64,000 nt of DNA from Linum tenue (GCA_946122785.1 CAMGYJ010000006.1:38708066-38772065), one strand, 5' to 3'. Positions 1 to 11,497 are shown, numbered from the stretch's first letter. Notes: generated by a model not told the origin, from the letters alone. Made by a program: numbers and translations.

Positions 1-1193
1 TCACCATGCGGTCATTGCGGAGTCAAGAAGGGTAGGCAATAGCTGGAGTTTCCTTTTCCCTTCTATGCTCCGGTGGAGGAATCGAATCGCCCTTCTCCCC
101 TCCGTTTTCACTCATAACCCCTTGTTTCTCGGGGAAACTACCGGTTGCATCTTGCTTTTCTGCCACAGGTGGCTTCATCTTCGAAGGTAGCTCATTCGCT
201 TCTCTCCCACTTCGAAGAGTAACTGTCCTTACTCTCGCTTCTTCGAATTGCTTCAGGGACCGAGATGCCTGCGAGATAATCCCCACACTTGTGGTCAAGG
301 TTGTCAAGAGTGATTGATGACTTTGCAACCCCGCCTCTATGGTTGAAAATTTCTCGGCCGCCTCCCCTATGAATTTCTCAATTTTTTCAAACTTCTAAGA
401 GCTGGAGTCAACAAAGGTGGTCACTAACTCTTCCAAACAAGACATCTGGTCGGTGTGCACTAGGGAGATAGAGTTCAATTGCTCGTAATGGGTCGTTTCC
501 TCGGTCATCACTCGGCACTTGGCTTCCTCATAGCCTGAGCTTGCAACCCAATCACATGACACTAACGGCTCCTTCCCTTGCTTCTTGCTCCCAAGGATCA
601 CCTTGATCAACTTGTCAAGCTTCGCTTCAAGTGGAGCACTTGCTCCCACACTTTGCACTCCTCGTTCGGAGCTTCTCTTCCCACTTCTTGTCAGACCCCA
701 ATCATATCCTTTGAGAGCCATATCTTCGAGCAACTCGGTCACTTGAATAGGGAAAGAGCTTCAATCACAATGCCTCCTCGGGGATGCCATTCATCTTCAA
801 GCTTCCCGCTAACTCAAGAAACCATTAGACATGCTCTCATGCTGATTCATGAGCAAGCCCATGGAAGTAGGCAAATATTGAATCATTGTCACGAGAGAGG
901 TCTTGATTTCAAATTTGTTGGCGGACACAGGTGGATGTAAGATGGGAGACTGGATATCCGCCGCACGTGGAGCCATGTAATAGCCCATAATCCTTGGCCC
1001 GTTGATTTCCTGCCATCTCAACTTCAACTTCTCCTTCAATTCCTTCAAATCTGGGACCAACTTGTTGTCCCTTTCTTCACTCCTTTTTATTGCCTTCGCT
1101 TGCTCCCTCTCTCAAGCTAGAAGTCGGAGAGTCCGGTTGATGTCCTCTTCCACTGGTGTTAAAGGCGCCGTATTGCTCCGGGTATTGCACCTC
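1..1193 (-). pseudogene. gag: Broken Athila-type gag (element A)
   Basis: Gag forms the particle that packages the retrotransposon RNA. Minus-strand frames at 1060-809, 742-395 and 328-23 match, in order, the plus-strand gag of element D at 38134-39669. Shared signatures are GYYMAPR near the N-terminus, KGYDWGLTRSG in the middle, and a C-terminal part with a conserved helical stretch and TLRSGRE. Most of the central gag domain between KTSLVTMIQ (about 860) and KGYDWGLTRSG (about 700) is missing or frameshifted. The position matching the start codon of D's gag reads ATA instead of ATG (about 1180). In-frame stops and frame changes show it is not functional. The family assignment rests on similarity to D and on the adjacent PBS. 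Confidence 0.82.
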
Positions 1194-1313
1194 CCTACAC
1201 ACACTTAAAGAACACAACACGTCTAACACAAGCAAACACTTCATAACTTAACAAAAACAGAAATTAAAATCTAGATTAACACCAAACAATCTTTTCACGA
1301 TAACAGACCAAAG

Positions 1314-1331
1314 TCCCCGGCAACGGTGCCA
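1314..1331 (-). promoter_or_regulatory. Primer binding site of element A, tRNA-Asp type
   Basis: On the minus strand the sequence is TGGCACCGTTGCCGGGGA, six bases inside the LTR end. This is the PBS class typical of plant Athila/Tat elements (established knowledge). It fixes the LTR end and the element's orientation. Confidence 0.9.
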
Positions 1332-1337
1332 AAAACT

Positions 1338-2835
1338 TGACTCGCTTTGACTATCACAATAAAACCCCACCTAAGGCCCAAGTATAAACCTTAGATGGGT
1401 GCAATATAGGGCAATTATGTTTAAATATCGACCCGGGCAGGCCCATGTACCGCTACTTCGACTATTTGAAACATTATCTAGTGGATTAGTTTTTTTGGTG
1501 AAAACAAAGGTCTAAAACTAAAGTACTTTGCAAAGGTAAAATGAATTTGACACTAATTGAGAAGGCTTCACCCGGGTGTTTCTCCCCCTAGCTAATAATT
1601 ACAACTTGCAGAATCAAACGACCGTGTGTGGTTAGGGGGTTATAAACCGTAGGGAAGTCTAACAAGTAACCAAGGCTACCCTCTTAGTCTCTAGGTTGAG
1701 TAAATGAGATATGATCGAAGCTGCTAATGCGACCCTCTCAACTTATCGACTAAGCAATGGTTAGACTTCACCCTCGAGTGCTAATACGAATTAGGAGGTT
1801 TGCCTTTAATTAACCTAGAATAGGAGGCATGAAATGCCCAAGGAAACCCATCTCTACTAGAGCATCTTAGGTTAAGGAGGGTTCTCTCTAAACTAGTCTA
1901 TGAGGCTTTGAATGCCCAAGGAAACCCAACTCAAATTGAGCCTCTTTGGATAAAGGAGGTTTCCATCTCTAATTGAGCCTCTTAACCTAATGAGGTCTCC
2001 TCTCTAAGCTAGGTCAAAAAAGCACACACCATCATCATGAAAAATACCTCCACATCCACATTAAACATAACCACACACAAATCATTCAATTCTTACAAGC
2101 ATTGACACAATTATGGCTAGGGTTTACAAACACCCAAGTGAAAGAAGGAACTACTCCATGCTAGGAGAAGGGAAAACACAAGAGAGAAAGGAAACCCATC
2201 AAGAAGATGAAAGCCTTTCTCCTTGTGTTGAAGAGATCCTCCTTTGGGGGAAGACTTCCCAAATCCTTGCTTGGAGATGAAACCCTAGCTTCTTCTCTTC
2301 TTTGGTTCGTCACTTTATCACTCTAAAATCTGAAGAAGAAGTTTCTCACACTAGGTCTCTCTCCCTCTTCTTTATTTCAGCTGGCCCTTTAAACAAAAAT
2401 GATCCTAGTTCACGGCCATGAAAATCAAAACGCGTCCGTGAACGCGTTGTCTGAACCAAAACGCACCACTTCAAAACCTCGGGTTTACGGTCAGTGGCTT
2501 ATGTTCACGGTCTTAGCGACCATGAAAAGCCCTGGCGTCAGTAACCTCAAAACCCTCTCTGGATGCTCCTTTGTTCACGGATTATGGCTCCAGTTCACGG
2601 TCCTGTAAGATCGTGAACTCCAATGGCAGACCGTGTACTGCGGCTATCTGCTCCTATTTGCCCGGTCTTTGCTCCTTTCCTTCCAACTTTCGACTCCAGG
2701 GTTGGTTCCACCTGTTAGGATATGAAACACACTGAAACACAAGAAACCTTGCATAAAACCACCCCTTTTGGAGTTCAATAGCAACAAACATCAAAGCGAA
2801 ACGGGGGTAAAAAGTGTACAATTAGGCCCGAATCA
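1338..2835 (-). repeat. 5' LTR of element A
   Basis: The LTR is 1498 bp with TG..CA ends. It holds diverged tandem units at about 1795-2000, each with a GCCCAAGGAAACCCA-like core and an AGGAGG motif. At about 2405-2635 it holds several copies of GTTCACGG and its complement. The same two repeat types recur in LTR H (60768-62396). Bases 2836-2840 (ATACC) would be the TSD, but the other copy is outside the window. Confidence 0.85.
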
Positions 2836-3390
2836 ATACCACCACCTAAAAGGCATTTTCCCCATATCCAAGACCCTAGCAAGTCATCTAAACTCGTGTC
2901 AAAAACCTCCGAACAAGTTATTGGTGACACCTGATATGTGAACCTTAGCATTTAGAGGTTGTCGTCATGGTGAAGAGACGTTACTGATTGAGAGTATGAT
3001 TATGCACACATCTTGTATCAAATTTTGTCCTGACCCGTGATTCAGTTTTCGTATTATATATCCTAGTGAGGGCCTTGATTGCTCAGTTTTTTATTCTGTT
3101 GGCTTGAATTCTATGCATGGTTGACTGTGGTGCATGAGTAGACGAGACGTGTCACATTTTGGTTCGTGACAGTAGGTGGATTCTTCTTCTGCATGATTTT
3201 GTTGCGGTAGGTTGTCATCTAAATGGTCATTGCGGTTGTTATTGATGTCGTTCGTGTGTTGGTGCTAGTTGTCTGTTGAGATCAATGTGTTTTGTGCCAT
3301 ATGTCATGTCCCCCAAAAGTGTTTTGATTGGAAACTCTTGTAATACTGCCCTGTATATGACTTGGTTTGCTTGGGGACAAGCAAACAGTT

Positions 3391-3404
3391 AAGTGTGGGG
3401 GATT
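3391..3404 (+). promoter_or_regulatory. Polypurine tract of element B
   Basis: AAGTGTGGGGGATT lies directly before the LTR start TGATAACTCG. The PPT primes plus-strand DNA synthesis. The same motif sits at the LTR boundaries of elements C, D and H. Confidence 0.85.
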
Positions 3405-4088
3405 TGATAACTCGATATTTTCACATGTTTTGTCCACCATTCTTATACTATTTGAGGCTCGGTCCTCGTGTTTTAAACCAATTTCATGCTAGGTTGGTCT
3501 TGTTTGTGACATTTTAGGTCCTAGTACGCGAATGAAGGTTTGGTCACGAGTTCGGGGTTGATTGGACAAAGTAGGACATTCGACGGAAAGCTAGGGAAAA
3601 CGCACGGCCTGCTCTTGATTTTACTCTGCTGTGCATTGTGGCCGTATACCTGGGATCACGCAACTGGGGGGCGTACTGGCCATGCGAGTGCCTTTCCACC
3701 CTGAGCAGGTTTTCATGAGACTATACACGTGCACAACTAAATTCCACACGGCCGTGCATTCTGGCCATGTGTCTCCCACGAGCAACTAATCGGAATGCTA
3801 CGCTTTGGATTACACGGGCAAGGCTTTGGTTTACACGATCGTGCTCTGGCTGTGTAATCGCGCAAATCTGGGGTTTTAACCCAATTTTGGGTTTTCGGGA
3901 AGGGATCCGAGTTTTAGAGCAGAAAACAGAGAAGTAGAGAGAGAAAGTGACGAACCCATCCTCCAAGGTGACCCAGATTGAGTTTTGACACCATTGGAGC
4001 TCGATTGAAGCTTGGAGAAGCACCGATTGACAACTAGAAGCTGAATTCCATCCTCTACATGATGATTTCGGCATCTGAAGCTGATTTC

Positions 4089-4120
<32 letters not shown>

Positions 4121-4759
4121 ATATATATATGGAGTAAACTCCCTCTCTCACCTGGGTATGAAGACCCTAGAATTGTATGTTAGGTTTGATTGTATGAACC
4201 CAAGTACATGACATTTTGATACTGATTATATTCAATTGAGGTATTATTTCAGAATTGCATGAGTCTTGATCATATTCTTGTAATTTCTGCTTTGACCTAG
4301 AAAGAGAATATATACATAGGTTGATAGAGCACCCTTAATTGAAGGTGGTGAATTGACTACTTTAGTCGAGAAGTCAATTCACTGCTTTGTACTGGATTTG
4401 ATCCAGTAGAGGAAGTTTTGCACATTAGGGCCCCAGTTCGTTTATTCCGGTGGAGGTTAGTCGTCCGCAATATAACTATTATTATATCTGGACTTGGTGA
4501 ATTAAAATTCGACTTAACTGCAATCTAGGGGGAACCATATCCAGGTGACCTCTCTCAAACTTGAATTACAACTTTACTGCTTTGTGTTTTCTTAGTTCAA
4601 ATATAACTTCACTACATTCAAAAAGCTAGATAACAAAAACTCCATGTTGAGTCATCGCATCTAGGACTCGGGTTGACAATTAAAGCTAAACCCGATATAC
4701 TATGCATTAGTTTGTGGTTGCACTTGGCCCCTTTCTAGTGCGATGGTATTAGCGAGTCA
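3405..4759 (+). repeat. LTR of element B (C family)
   Basis: The LTR is 1355 bp, starts TGATAACTCG and ends AGCGAGTCA. It aligns over its length with the reverse complement of 26849-28209. A CT microsatellite followed by an AT run (4088-4130) is probably the TATA region. The C-family copies lack the AT run there. Confidence 0.85.
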
Positions 4760-5240
4760 GAACCTCTGCTTCACATATTCCCAGAGTCATGCATTTTCAA
4801 TGGTAGAGATAGCATCGACGAGGCTTGGGTCAAGGGATCCCCAAATCATGAACAACACTGATAGCACTGCATTTGTACATGTTTTTCCTGTCTTTTCTTA
4901 ACCATTTGGCTTGGCATTTGGTTGGTTCTTGGCCTATTTTATGCTAGGTTGTGCTTGTTTGTGACATCACAAGTCCTTGTACGTGAATTGAAGGTTCGAG
5001 AATGAGCTTGGGGGTGATTGGACGAAGTTGGAGAAGTAATGGGAGAGGAGCTGAAGTAGTACATATAGTGTGGTGAAGAGTATGAAGGAATGTTGGGCCA
5101 ACCGAAGTTGGATAGTAATGGGAGAGGAGCTGAAGTAGTACATATGGTGACATTATTTGGTTGTTTAGTAGTCGACGATGTCAAATAATAGGACAGAGCG
5201 TGGGATCGACCAAAGCTGGAGACAAGAAGCACTGTAGTCC
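4760..5240 (+). repeat. Fragment of another C/B-family LTR with a local duplication
   Basis: From about 4880 to 5035 the sequence resembles the first 190 bases of LTR B, sharing TATGCTAGGTTGTGCTTG and a GGTGATTGGACGAAGTTGGA-like phrase. This suggests a second truncated LTR. A segment of about 45 bp containing GGGAGAGGAGCTGAAGTAGT occurs twice, at 5037 and 5117. No complete gene is seen. Confidence 0.55.
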
Positions 5241-5394
5241 CAGATGTTGAGTTTGGAAACCTAGGAGAATCGTTGCCATTCAGAGAGCTTTGTTGGCCTA
5301 ATTTTTTTATATTCCAATCAAGGAACGAGGCATATGAAGGACAAGTGACTGGGAGGAACTAGTCGAACGTAAGAATGACATCATTTTGAGACAT

Positions 5395-5560
5395 TTTAAT
5401 ACATTTATTATTTATCTTTCATTGTTAGACCGCCTAACACTAATTAATCGCGCTTAACTCCTCCTGGGCGGAGTTAGGCGGCGTCTAGGCGTTTGAACGC
5501 CTCATGGTCTGCTTAGGGCCTATGCAAGGCGTTTTGTCTTTGCCAAGGTTCCCATCCCGA
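5395..5560. repeat. Short repeat rich in GGCG/TAGGCG, probably a transposon relic
   Basis: GCGGAGTTAGGCGGCGTCTAGGCG and nearby inverted copies of CGCCTAA and AAGGCG give a compact, foldable, GC-rich block in AT-rich DNA. Similar TAGGCG-rich elements are common in plant genomes. I could not define its ends. Confidence 0.4.
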
Positions 5561-7706
5561 TTTGGCCAGTTGACCCGGTCGAGCAAGTGGGTGGAGGGTT
5601 AATGGGCTGACCGGATTAGCCTAGTTTAGTCCGGATTAACTCGTTTTGCATATTATAAAATTTATAGATACATGATGTAATAATTTGGTATTTGAAATAC
5701 TATAAATATAGTTTAATTTTAGACATTGGTATATAATGTATTGTTTTGGAACTTGAGGGACTAAAAATATAATTTAATTAAAAGTATTATTTAGTAAATG
5801 TCCACTCCATCAACACAAACCCTCCCCTACCCATCCAAGTTTGCCCTGCGCCGCCTCACTTCTTCTCTTCTTTCTCTTTCCTTTTCTTGAAAAAATAGAA
5901 ATCGAGAGCAACAAGAAAAAAGAAGCCACCTTTGGGAATTTTCAAAAAATACCACTGTTTAAAAAAATTATAAAAATACCACCTAACTCCGAAAAATTTC
6001 ATAAATACCACACTTTCTCAAAAACCACCACCCCATCCCATGGTTTACACGAAAATCGCTGGGTGGGGTCGCGGTTTTCAATCAAAACCGCTTGGGTTGG
6101 TGGCTGTTTTGTTGACCGCTGTGGGTAAGCGCGGTTTGGTCGAAAACCGCTGCCCAACCCAACGGTTTGGCCATTTAATTTTTTTTCGATAAATCCTAAC
6201 CTAATGGAAACTTCAAACGAACGTATCTTTTTGGTCGGGTTTCCGATCGTAGCGAACTTTTTTTTTATTCCACATAACTTTATCATAGACATAATTTCGG
6301 AATGTACGTAGATTTGTGCAAAAGGAAGGTAAAGTTATTCCCAAAACCTTGTATATCCAAAAAATACTTCATGTTTTGAAAATTTATTCCTAGTAAAAGT
6401 TGTAGTCCTTTAAAATTTATGCGAAATAAAAAAAATCATGACGTTCGGATTTGGGAGCACAAAGTTATGGTCGTCCAAAGTTTGACGAAATGGGAAAATA
6501 ACTCGTTTGGGGTAACAAACGACGTTTTTTTGTAACGAAACCGGGACCAAACCGCCACGGCGTTTGTGACTTGCAAGATCTCGAAAAGTTATGCAGAATC
6601 AAAAAGAAGTTTGAAGTTTCCACCTAGTTTAGGATTTATCGAAAAAATATATATTAAGTGGCCAAACCGCTGGGTGGGGCAGCGATTTTGGACCAAACCG
6701 CCCCTACCCGCTGTGGTCAACAAAACCACGCCCAACCTTAGCAGTTTTAGTTGAAAAGCGCGCCCCCACCCAGCGGCTTTCGTGTAAACCGCGGGGTGAG
6801 GGTGGCGGTTTTGAGAAATGGTGGTATTTTTGGATTTTTTCGGAATTGGGTGGTATTTTTGTAAATTTTTTTAAATAGTTGTATTTCTGGAAAAAAAATA
6901 TCCACCTTTGTAACCAACTAATCATCTTCCCTACAAGCTTTCAACTCTCTGATCTACTCGGCCATAGTTGAATCGATTTGTTCTTCAACCCTCCATGCAA
7001 TCTCTGTCTAATTATCGTCGATCTCTTCTGTCCCATCTGAATCGGCTCATTTACCATCAGGATTCCAGGTCTCCAACCACGATTTCTTTATCCCCTTCTT
7101 TCGATATGGTTCTTTATAGCAAAGGGTTGAGAAAAGGATTAGAGGTCACAGTCTAGTGAAGCCGACGTGTGCGCGAAAGGAGGTGAAGCTGCGACCGGGA
7201 GCTCTGGTGGGTGGGAAGAGAATGGTGATGGTGCCGCACGAGGGGCAAGCCCGTCGACCTGCTCCGTCGAGACAACCGACCGAGTTGGACGAGTATCATC
7301 AGGTTTTATCGTGTTTGACCAGATCCAGATGGATGCTCCAATGGGTTGATGCAGCCCATTTTTGTTGACGGTTCTGGGTCAAATCCAGTTGACCCGCGAG
7401 TTGACAATTTTGGTCTTTATCTAGCGCGACTATGCGTACACAAAATTACGTCTTCTTGAACCATGCTACTAATTGGCTAAACTGTTTATAGTTTTGGCCA
7501 AACTATTAGCAATTTAGAAGTTAACACCACTCATTCATCCCTGTGATTATTGTAGCCCAGCTTGTTCAAGAAATGTTATAAGATTAGCAACTCGATACAC
7601 TTGATGTCCAAATCCCTAATTTTGTCAAAATTGCTAGCTAGCAAAATAATGACATAGATCTAGCATCACCTAACGTTCCGCACTAATCACTTGCTAAAGC
7701 AAGATT
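5561..7706. other. Intergenic stretch with transcript-like segments, interrupted by a foldback element
   Basis: If the foldback element 5935-6901 is removed, 5820-5934 and 6911-7370 become contiguous. They look like a plant leader or exon: CT-rich (5855-5880) and then GC-rich with open frames at 7156-7368. None resembles a protein I know. 7370-7690 is AT-rich and I see nothing in it. A degraded gene or a captured gene fragment is possible. Confidence 0.35.
5935..6901. mobile_element. Foldback DNA transposon with about 280-bp inverted repeats, MULE-like
   Basis: The left arm (5935 to about 6225) and the reverse complement of the right arm (about 6620-6901) match along their length. Both contain AAATACCACC repeats, CGGTTT-rich blocks and TTTCGATAAATCCTAA. 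CCACCTTTG occurs directly on both sides (5926-5934 and 6902-6910), giving a 7-9 bp TSD depending on where the element's GGA terminus is placed. A 9-bp TSD would fit a MULE. The middle (6230-6600) has no transposase. Confidence 0.7.
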
Positions 7707-7922
7707 TTTTTCCCCGAGTTATATCAAGAGAGAACAATAGTTATACAAACGAAACTACCCAGGAACCCCATACAAGCGACACCCTATTGAAGCCATACAA
7801 AAAAGTCGAAAGACTCTAACTCTAGAAGAGACAATAGCAGTGCTTTACGCGCCACTCTGTGGACAACACTGTTTGGCGGTCCTAGGAACCGCCCTAAACT
7901 CTATACAAACTGACAAAAAAAT

Positions 7923-8640
7923 CTAGGAACTAAGACACTCTTGGAGCACCGGACCTCCAAAGAAATCTTCAAGGAAACCTTGCTGGATCTGATTGACGAC
8001 CACCTCGGAATCACCTTCAACCATCACGTGAGTCAAGGATCTTGATGCAACGATGGTGATAGTAACTCTCACTTCTATGAGCTCTGCCAGGTAGGGGTTG
8101 ACTAATCCTTGATGACGGATACCGCCTACCAGCACCACATGCCCGTCTGACCCACGGAAAACAAGACCAGACGAGCACCCTTACTCACGAACAGCTGCAT
8201 CGAATTTGATCTTCGAATAGACGTATGGTGGGGGCTCCCAAGTGGCGGGAGGAGCGATCTGGGGGTCGGAGGAGGGGTGAAAATTAGAGACTTCATGGAC
8301 CTGGTTGTATAATTTTCTAACGAGGAAACGGACATGAGGTTGGTAGAATTCAAAAGACACTTTATTTTTAGACTTCCAGATTCTCCAATGTTAACAGACG
8401 CATTGGAGAATGTGGAATGGGGAGATCTTAGAGATCATGACATGTCACCAACATAAGACTAAAATTAACAGTCGGGGCGGAATCATTGAAGTTGCTCAAT
8501 CCTACTAAGGACCACACCTTGGTGGCTAGGGGGCATATGAAGAATAAGTGTTCAATGCTCTCTTGATGTCTCCAACACACGGGGCATCGATTGAGTCAGT
8601 TAACTCCACGGGTTTGTAGGACTACCACCGTGGGAAGAAT
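7923..8640 (-). pseudogene. LINE-derived RNase H-like domain with upstream zinc-binding remnant
   Basis: Minus-strand frames at 8353-8126 and 8138-7923 join through an overlap with a frame change. They read like the RNase H-type module at the C-terminus of plant LINE ORF2 proteins. Visible features are KFDAA-like and AELIEVRV segments, then THVMVEGDSEVVVNQIQQG, where the ..EGDS.. acidic motif is typical of this family. Upstream (8620-8560) is a C-x2-C..H-like stretch resembling the reverse-transcriptase zinc-binding region. Stops and frameshifts mark it as dead. The match is by memory of the family pattern, not a search. Confidence 0.6.
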
Positions 8641-9700
8641 GATCTTGAGTGCTCAATCTCGTCATTAAAATGACTATTTAAAAGCTTGGTTAAGGATTTT
8701 TCGGGCCAAGCCGTTGCTAGCCGTAATGCCATGTTACCGATTTGAAGAAAAATGGTTTTAAGTAACGTCTTGACAATGTTTTGGTTTGAATTTTCCTTGA
8801 ATCACGCCTGTCGTAATGGCGAATGCAGAAGCCGTGGAAGACTCTTTTTCCCCGAGCTTTAGAATACTCTAACTCGTCATTAAATAGACGATTTGAAAGC
8901 TCAATTAAGGTATTTTCGGTTCAAGCAAAAACCTGTTGTATCTAGGGTAATTAATGATTGTCTTTTAATTTAGGAGAACTAATAACACACCTTACTCACG
9001 GTTTGAAAATTGTTTAGGACCATTAATGATCCTTTAGCGCGTAATAATGGTAGTTTCTTTGGTTGACTTGCATAGCTTAGACCAAAATCCGAAGACAATG
9101 CACGAGATTGGGATTAGGCATGACAATTAATCACAAGGGAGGAAAATGAATTTAAATTGTTCCTATCAAGATTAATTGAGGGCTAACATCTTATAACGTC
9201 TCCATTAAATTCAATTAAAATTCATGAGTGAACTCAGGGAAAACGGAAACTATTCATAATAAACCGTAACCCATGAAACCGGCCATCAAAGCGGGTCAGG
9301 ATTGACTCCGTATTGGAACCATGATTGGAAAGGGTTGAGCGAACGCCGATGATCGGAAGCTGGGCACTAGCCACCAATTGAACAATCTACATTCACTTTC
9401 AAAGGGTTCTCGAGAACCTCAAACCAACGACAAGCGTTTTATATAATCTTGAAGATTTAGCAGAGCAAAAAGCTCTAAGAAACTAGGCACTGGTAACCAA
9501 TTGAACAATCTATGTCCATTTCACTTCCAGAAGGTTCACGAGAACCTCAAGCCAACGACAAATGTTGTATATAAACTTGAACGTTTATTAGAGCGAAAAG
9601 CTCAAAATTCACTAAATGGCGACTGCATTATCCAGTACGAAACCAATGGAAGTGAGCAACAATCCGAAACCGGAATTTCAGTCCAAGTAGAGGGTTTAGG
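8641..9700. repeat. Two sets of diverged tandem repeats inside the LINE body
   Basis: A segment with CTCGTCATTAAA..GAC.ATTT.AAAGCT at about 8650-8720 recurs at about 8868-8940, spacing near 220. A second pair with CCAATTGAACAATCTA and GAGAACCTCAA.CCAACGACAA occurs at 9373-9450 and 9497-9565, spacing about 124. These look like repeated LINE untranslated sequence. Confidence 0.55.
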
Positions 9701-9992
9701 AGGAATAGAGTAAAACCTGCGAAGAACCTTGGCAGGGGACGGTTGAATTGCCAGGAAGATATGCTTGTGAGAGAAGGACGCCGTAGAGAGAAGGTGGAGG
9801 AGGGAAGAGGACCAGGTTTTGCCTTAACTTTGGATGTTGTTTCTTGAATTTGCGTGGTTTCTTCTTTCTATGGGGGGATTGGTCTCTCCTCTTCTCTCCG
9901 CCAATTGTTGTAGGTCATCCACATGCTGACTTCCTACCACTCCTGCTAAAGCAAGATTATTTTAGCTAAACTAATTGAAGTACTAATAATTA

Positions 9993-11486
9993 GGGTAAAT
10001 TGCAAGGTTGGTCACTAGGATTACAAAAAACATTCACGTTTAGTCACTAAAAATATTTAATTCCATTGGTGGTCACTAAAATTAGTTAAAAAGTTCAAGT
10101 TTGGTCACTCTTCTTTTCCTTCCGTTAGTCTCCATTAACGGCGTCAATTTTGTGCTGACGTGGCTAACAGATTTGACAAATCAGCCAAATTTAACAGGCC
10201 GTGTCATCACTACGACCCCGACACGTCAATAACCCTAACCTGCAATCTGACCCTTTCTTTTGACTGCCCGAGCTAAAAATTCCCCAACCGACTCGGTCCT
10301 TTTAAAATCTAATCAACTATTGCTCAGAAATCCATTTTCGGTGAGTTGTGTGCCTCGGATTGCTCATCCGTCGGGTTTGACTACTCTGACTATCGTCGAC
10401 ATCTGCTTCCGGTGGGGGGTGGCAACTAACAATGGAAGCTCATCAAATCACCCCCACAAAATTCACTCAACTTGGTGAATAACTGTTGGTAGTTGAAAAG
10501 GAAAATGTCAATTTCAGTAAAACTCAAAAGTGGAGGGAGATAGGGGATGAAATTGCGAAGGGGAATAGCTGGGTATTCCACTAGAGAACGAGATGGAGCA
10601 CTGGACGGAGGACGCGAATTTGACCGCCTTGGACGAGCTCGCCGCCGTAACTAGTAAGGTACTTGGGGGAGACTAACGGGTCAGGTTTTTTGACGGAGTT
10701 GGTCGAGGAGAGTTTGAATCGGAAAGAGAAGGGTGTTCTTTTGTTGGGCGTTTGGGACGGGAGGATTCAGGCGGATGATTTAGCCCGCCTACTTTTCTTC
10801 AATCTAACACTGATGTGGGATTCAGGAGCATAAGAGGAAGAAGTCGATTTCTTCTTCCCAAGCCCAGCGCCGATTCATCTTCCGTCGACGATTTGGGAAC
10901 TCTGGATTCTACAACCGCTTCTTCCTCTTTGTGGTTGAGTCGGTGAGCTGGGTGCGCGTACGATTTCGGGTACCTGGTCAAGATCTTGACTCGGAGGTCG
11001 CTGTCTGGCGGGTTGGAGTTCTTGGGCTTGTGGTCGATGGTGTCGCTGGGGTAGCAAACAGAGGAAGATCGGTGGCGATGGTTTTGGAAGAAGAAGGATG
11101 GGGAAGAAAGGTCTGCGGAGTTGATTGTTGAGTGAGCGAGAGAGAAAGGGAATTTAAGTGTTTTTTGAATTATTATTTTAATTTGAGTGGGTTGGTGGGA
11201 TCATGGGTTATTGGGTTGGGCAGAGTTGGGTTATATGATGCTGCATGTTTTTATGGCGTCACAGTTTGGATTTCAATTTTTAGGTTAAAATTGAGTGACT
11301 ATACAATTCTGTTAGCCACGTCAGCAAAAAACTAACGCCGTTAACAGAGACTAACGGGAGGTAACGGAGAGTGACCAAACTTGAATTGTTTAACAAATCT
11401 TAGTGACCACTAAGGGAATTAGATATTTCTAGTGACCAAACATGAATATTTTTTGTAATTCTAGTGACCAACCTTGCAATTTACCC
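9993..11486. mobile_element. Foldback MULE-type element with 10-bp TSD, possible Pack-MULE
   Basis: Both termini read GGGTAAATTGCAAGGTTGGT inward. The inverted repeats extend about 200 bp and contain repeated GTGACCAAAC/GTTTGGTCAC and TTAACGGCGT. CTAATAATTA flanks the element at 9983-9992 and 11487-11496. The 10-bp TSD and long inverted repeats fit a Mutator-like element. The interior (10250-11130) is more GC-rich than the arms and has open frames on both strands, so it may be captured host sequence. I do not recognise a protein. Confidence 0.75.
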
Positions 11487-11497
11487 CTAATAATTAG

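Larger units (their letters stand above)
1..2835 (-). mobile_element. Element A: Athila-like Ty3/gypsy retrotransposon, 5' end (gag, PBS, LTR)
   Basis: Read on the minus strand, the order is LTR (2835 to 1338), PBS (1331 to 1314) and a gag remnant running off the left edge. The LTR starts TGATTCGGGCC and ends CGAGTCA. Close relatives are the LTR of element D (plus, from 26381) and element H (minus, 60768-62396). The PBS type and the gag sequence place it in the Athila clade. The 3' part lies outside the window, so the TSD cannot be confirmed. Confidence 0.88.
2836..4759 (+). mobile_element. Element B: 3' end and LTR of a second Athila-like family
   Basis: Positions 2841-3390 are non-coding 3' internal sequence related to 25800-26380 of element D. 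Shared phrases include TTTAGAGGTTGTCGTCATGG and GCTTGGGGACAAGCAAAC. A polypurine tract (PPT) AAGTGTGGGGGATT follows at 3391-3404, then an LTR from 3405 to 4759. The LTR belongs to the same family as the LTRs of element C. The 5' part was probably separated by the insertion of element A on the left. Confidence 0.82.
7707..9943 (-). mobile_element. LINE (non-LTR retrotransposon), minus strand, internally deleted
   Basis: The 15-mer TGCTAAAGCAAGATT occurs at 7692-7706 and 9944-9958, a TSD of the length expected for target-primed reverse transcription. A T-run follows the left copy, as expected for the poly(A) tail of a minus-strand LINE. Near that 3' end are minus-strand frames for a zinc-binding and RNase H region. 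No endonuclease or reverse transcriptase is seen in the rest, so the body is deleted or decayed. Confidence 0.75.

Noticed and set aside
4088..4130. CT and AT microsatellite as a regulatory site of a host gene
   Set aside because: It lies inside LTR B and aligns with a shorter CT run in the C LTRs, so it is a microsatellite expansion in the element.
9365..9600. Two regularly spaced repeats suggesting an array
   Set aside because: Only two diverged copies, inside a LINE. Not a CRISPR-like array, which would not be expected in a plant genome anyway.
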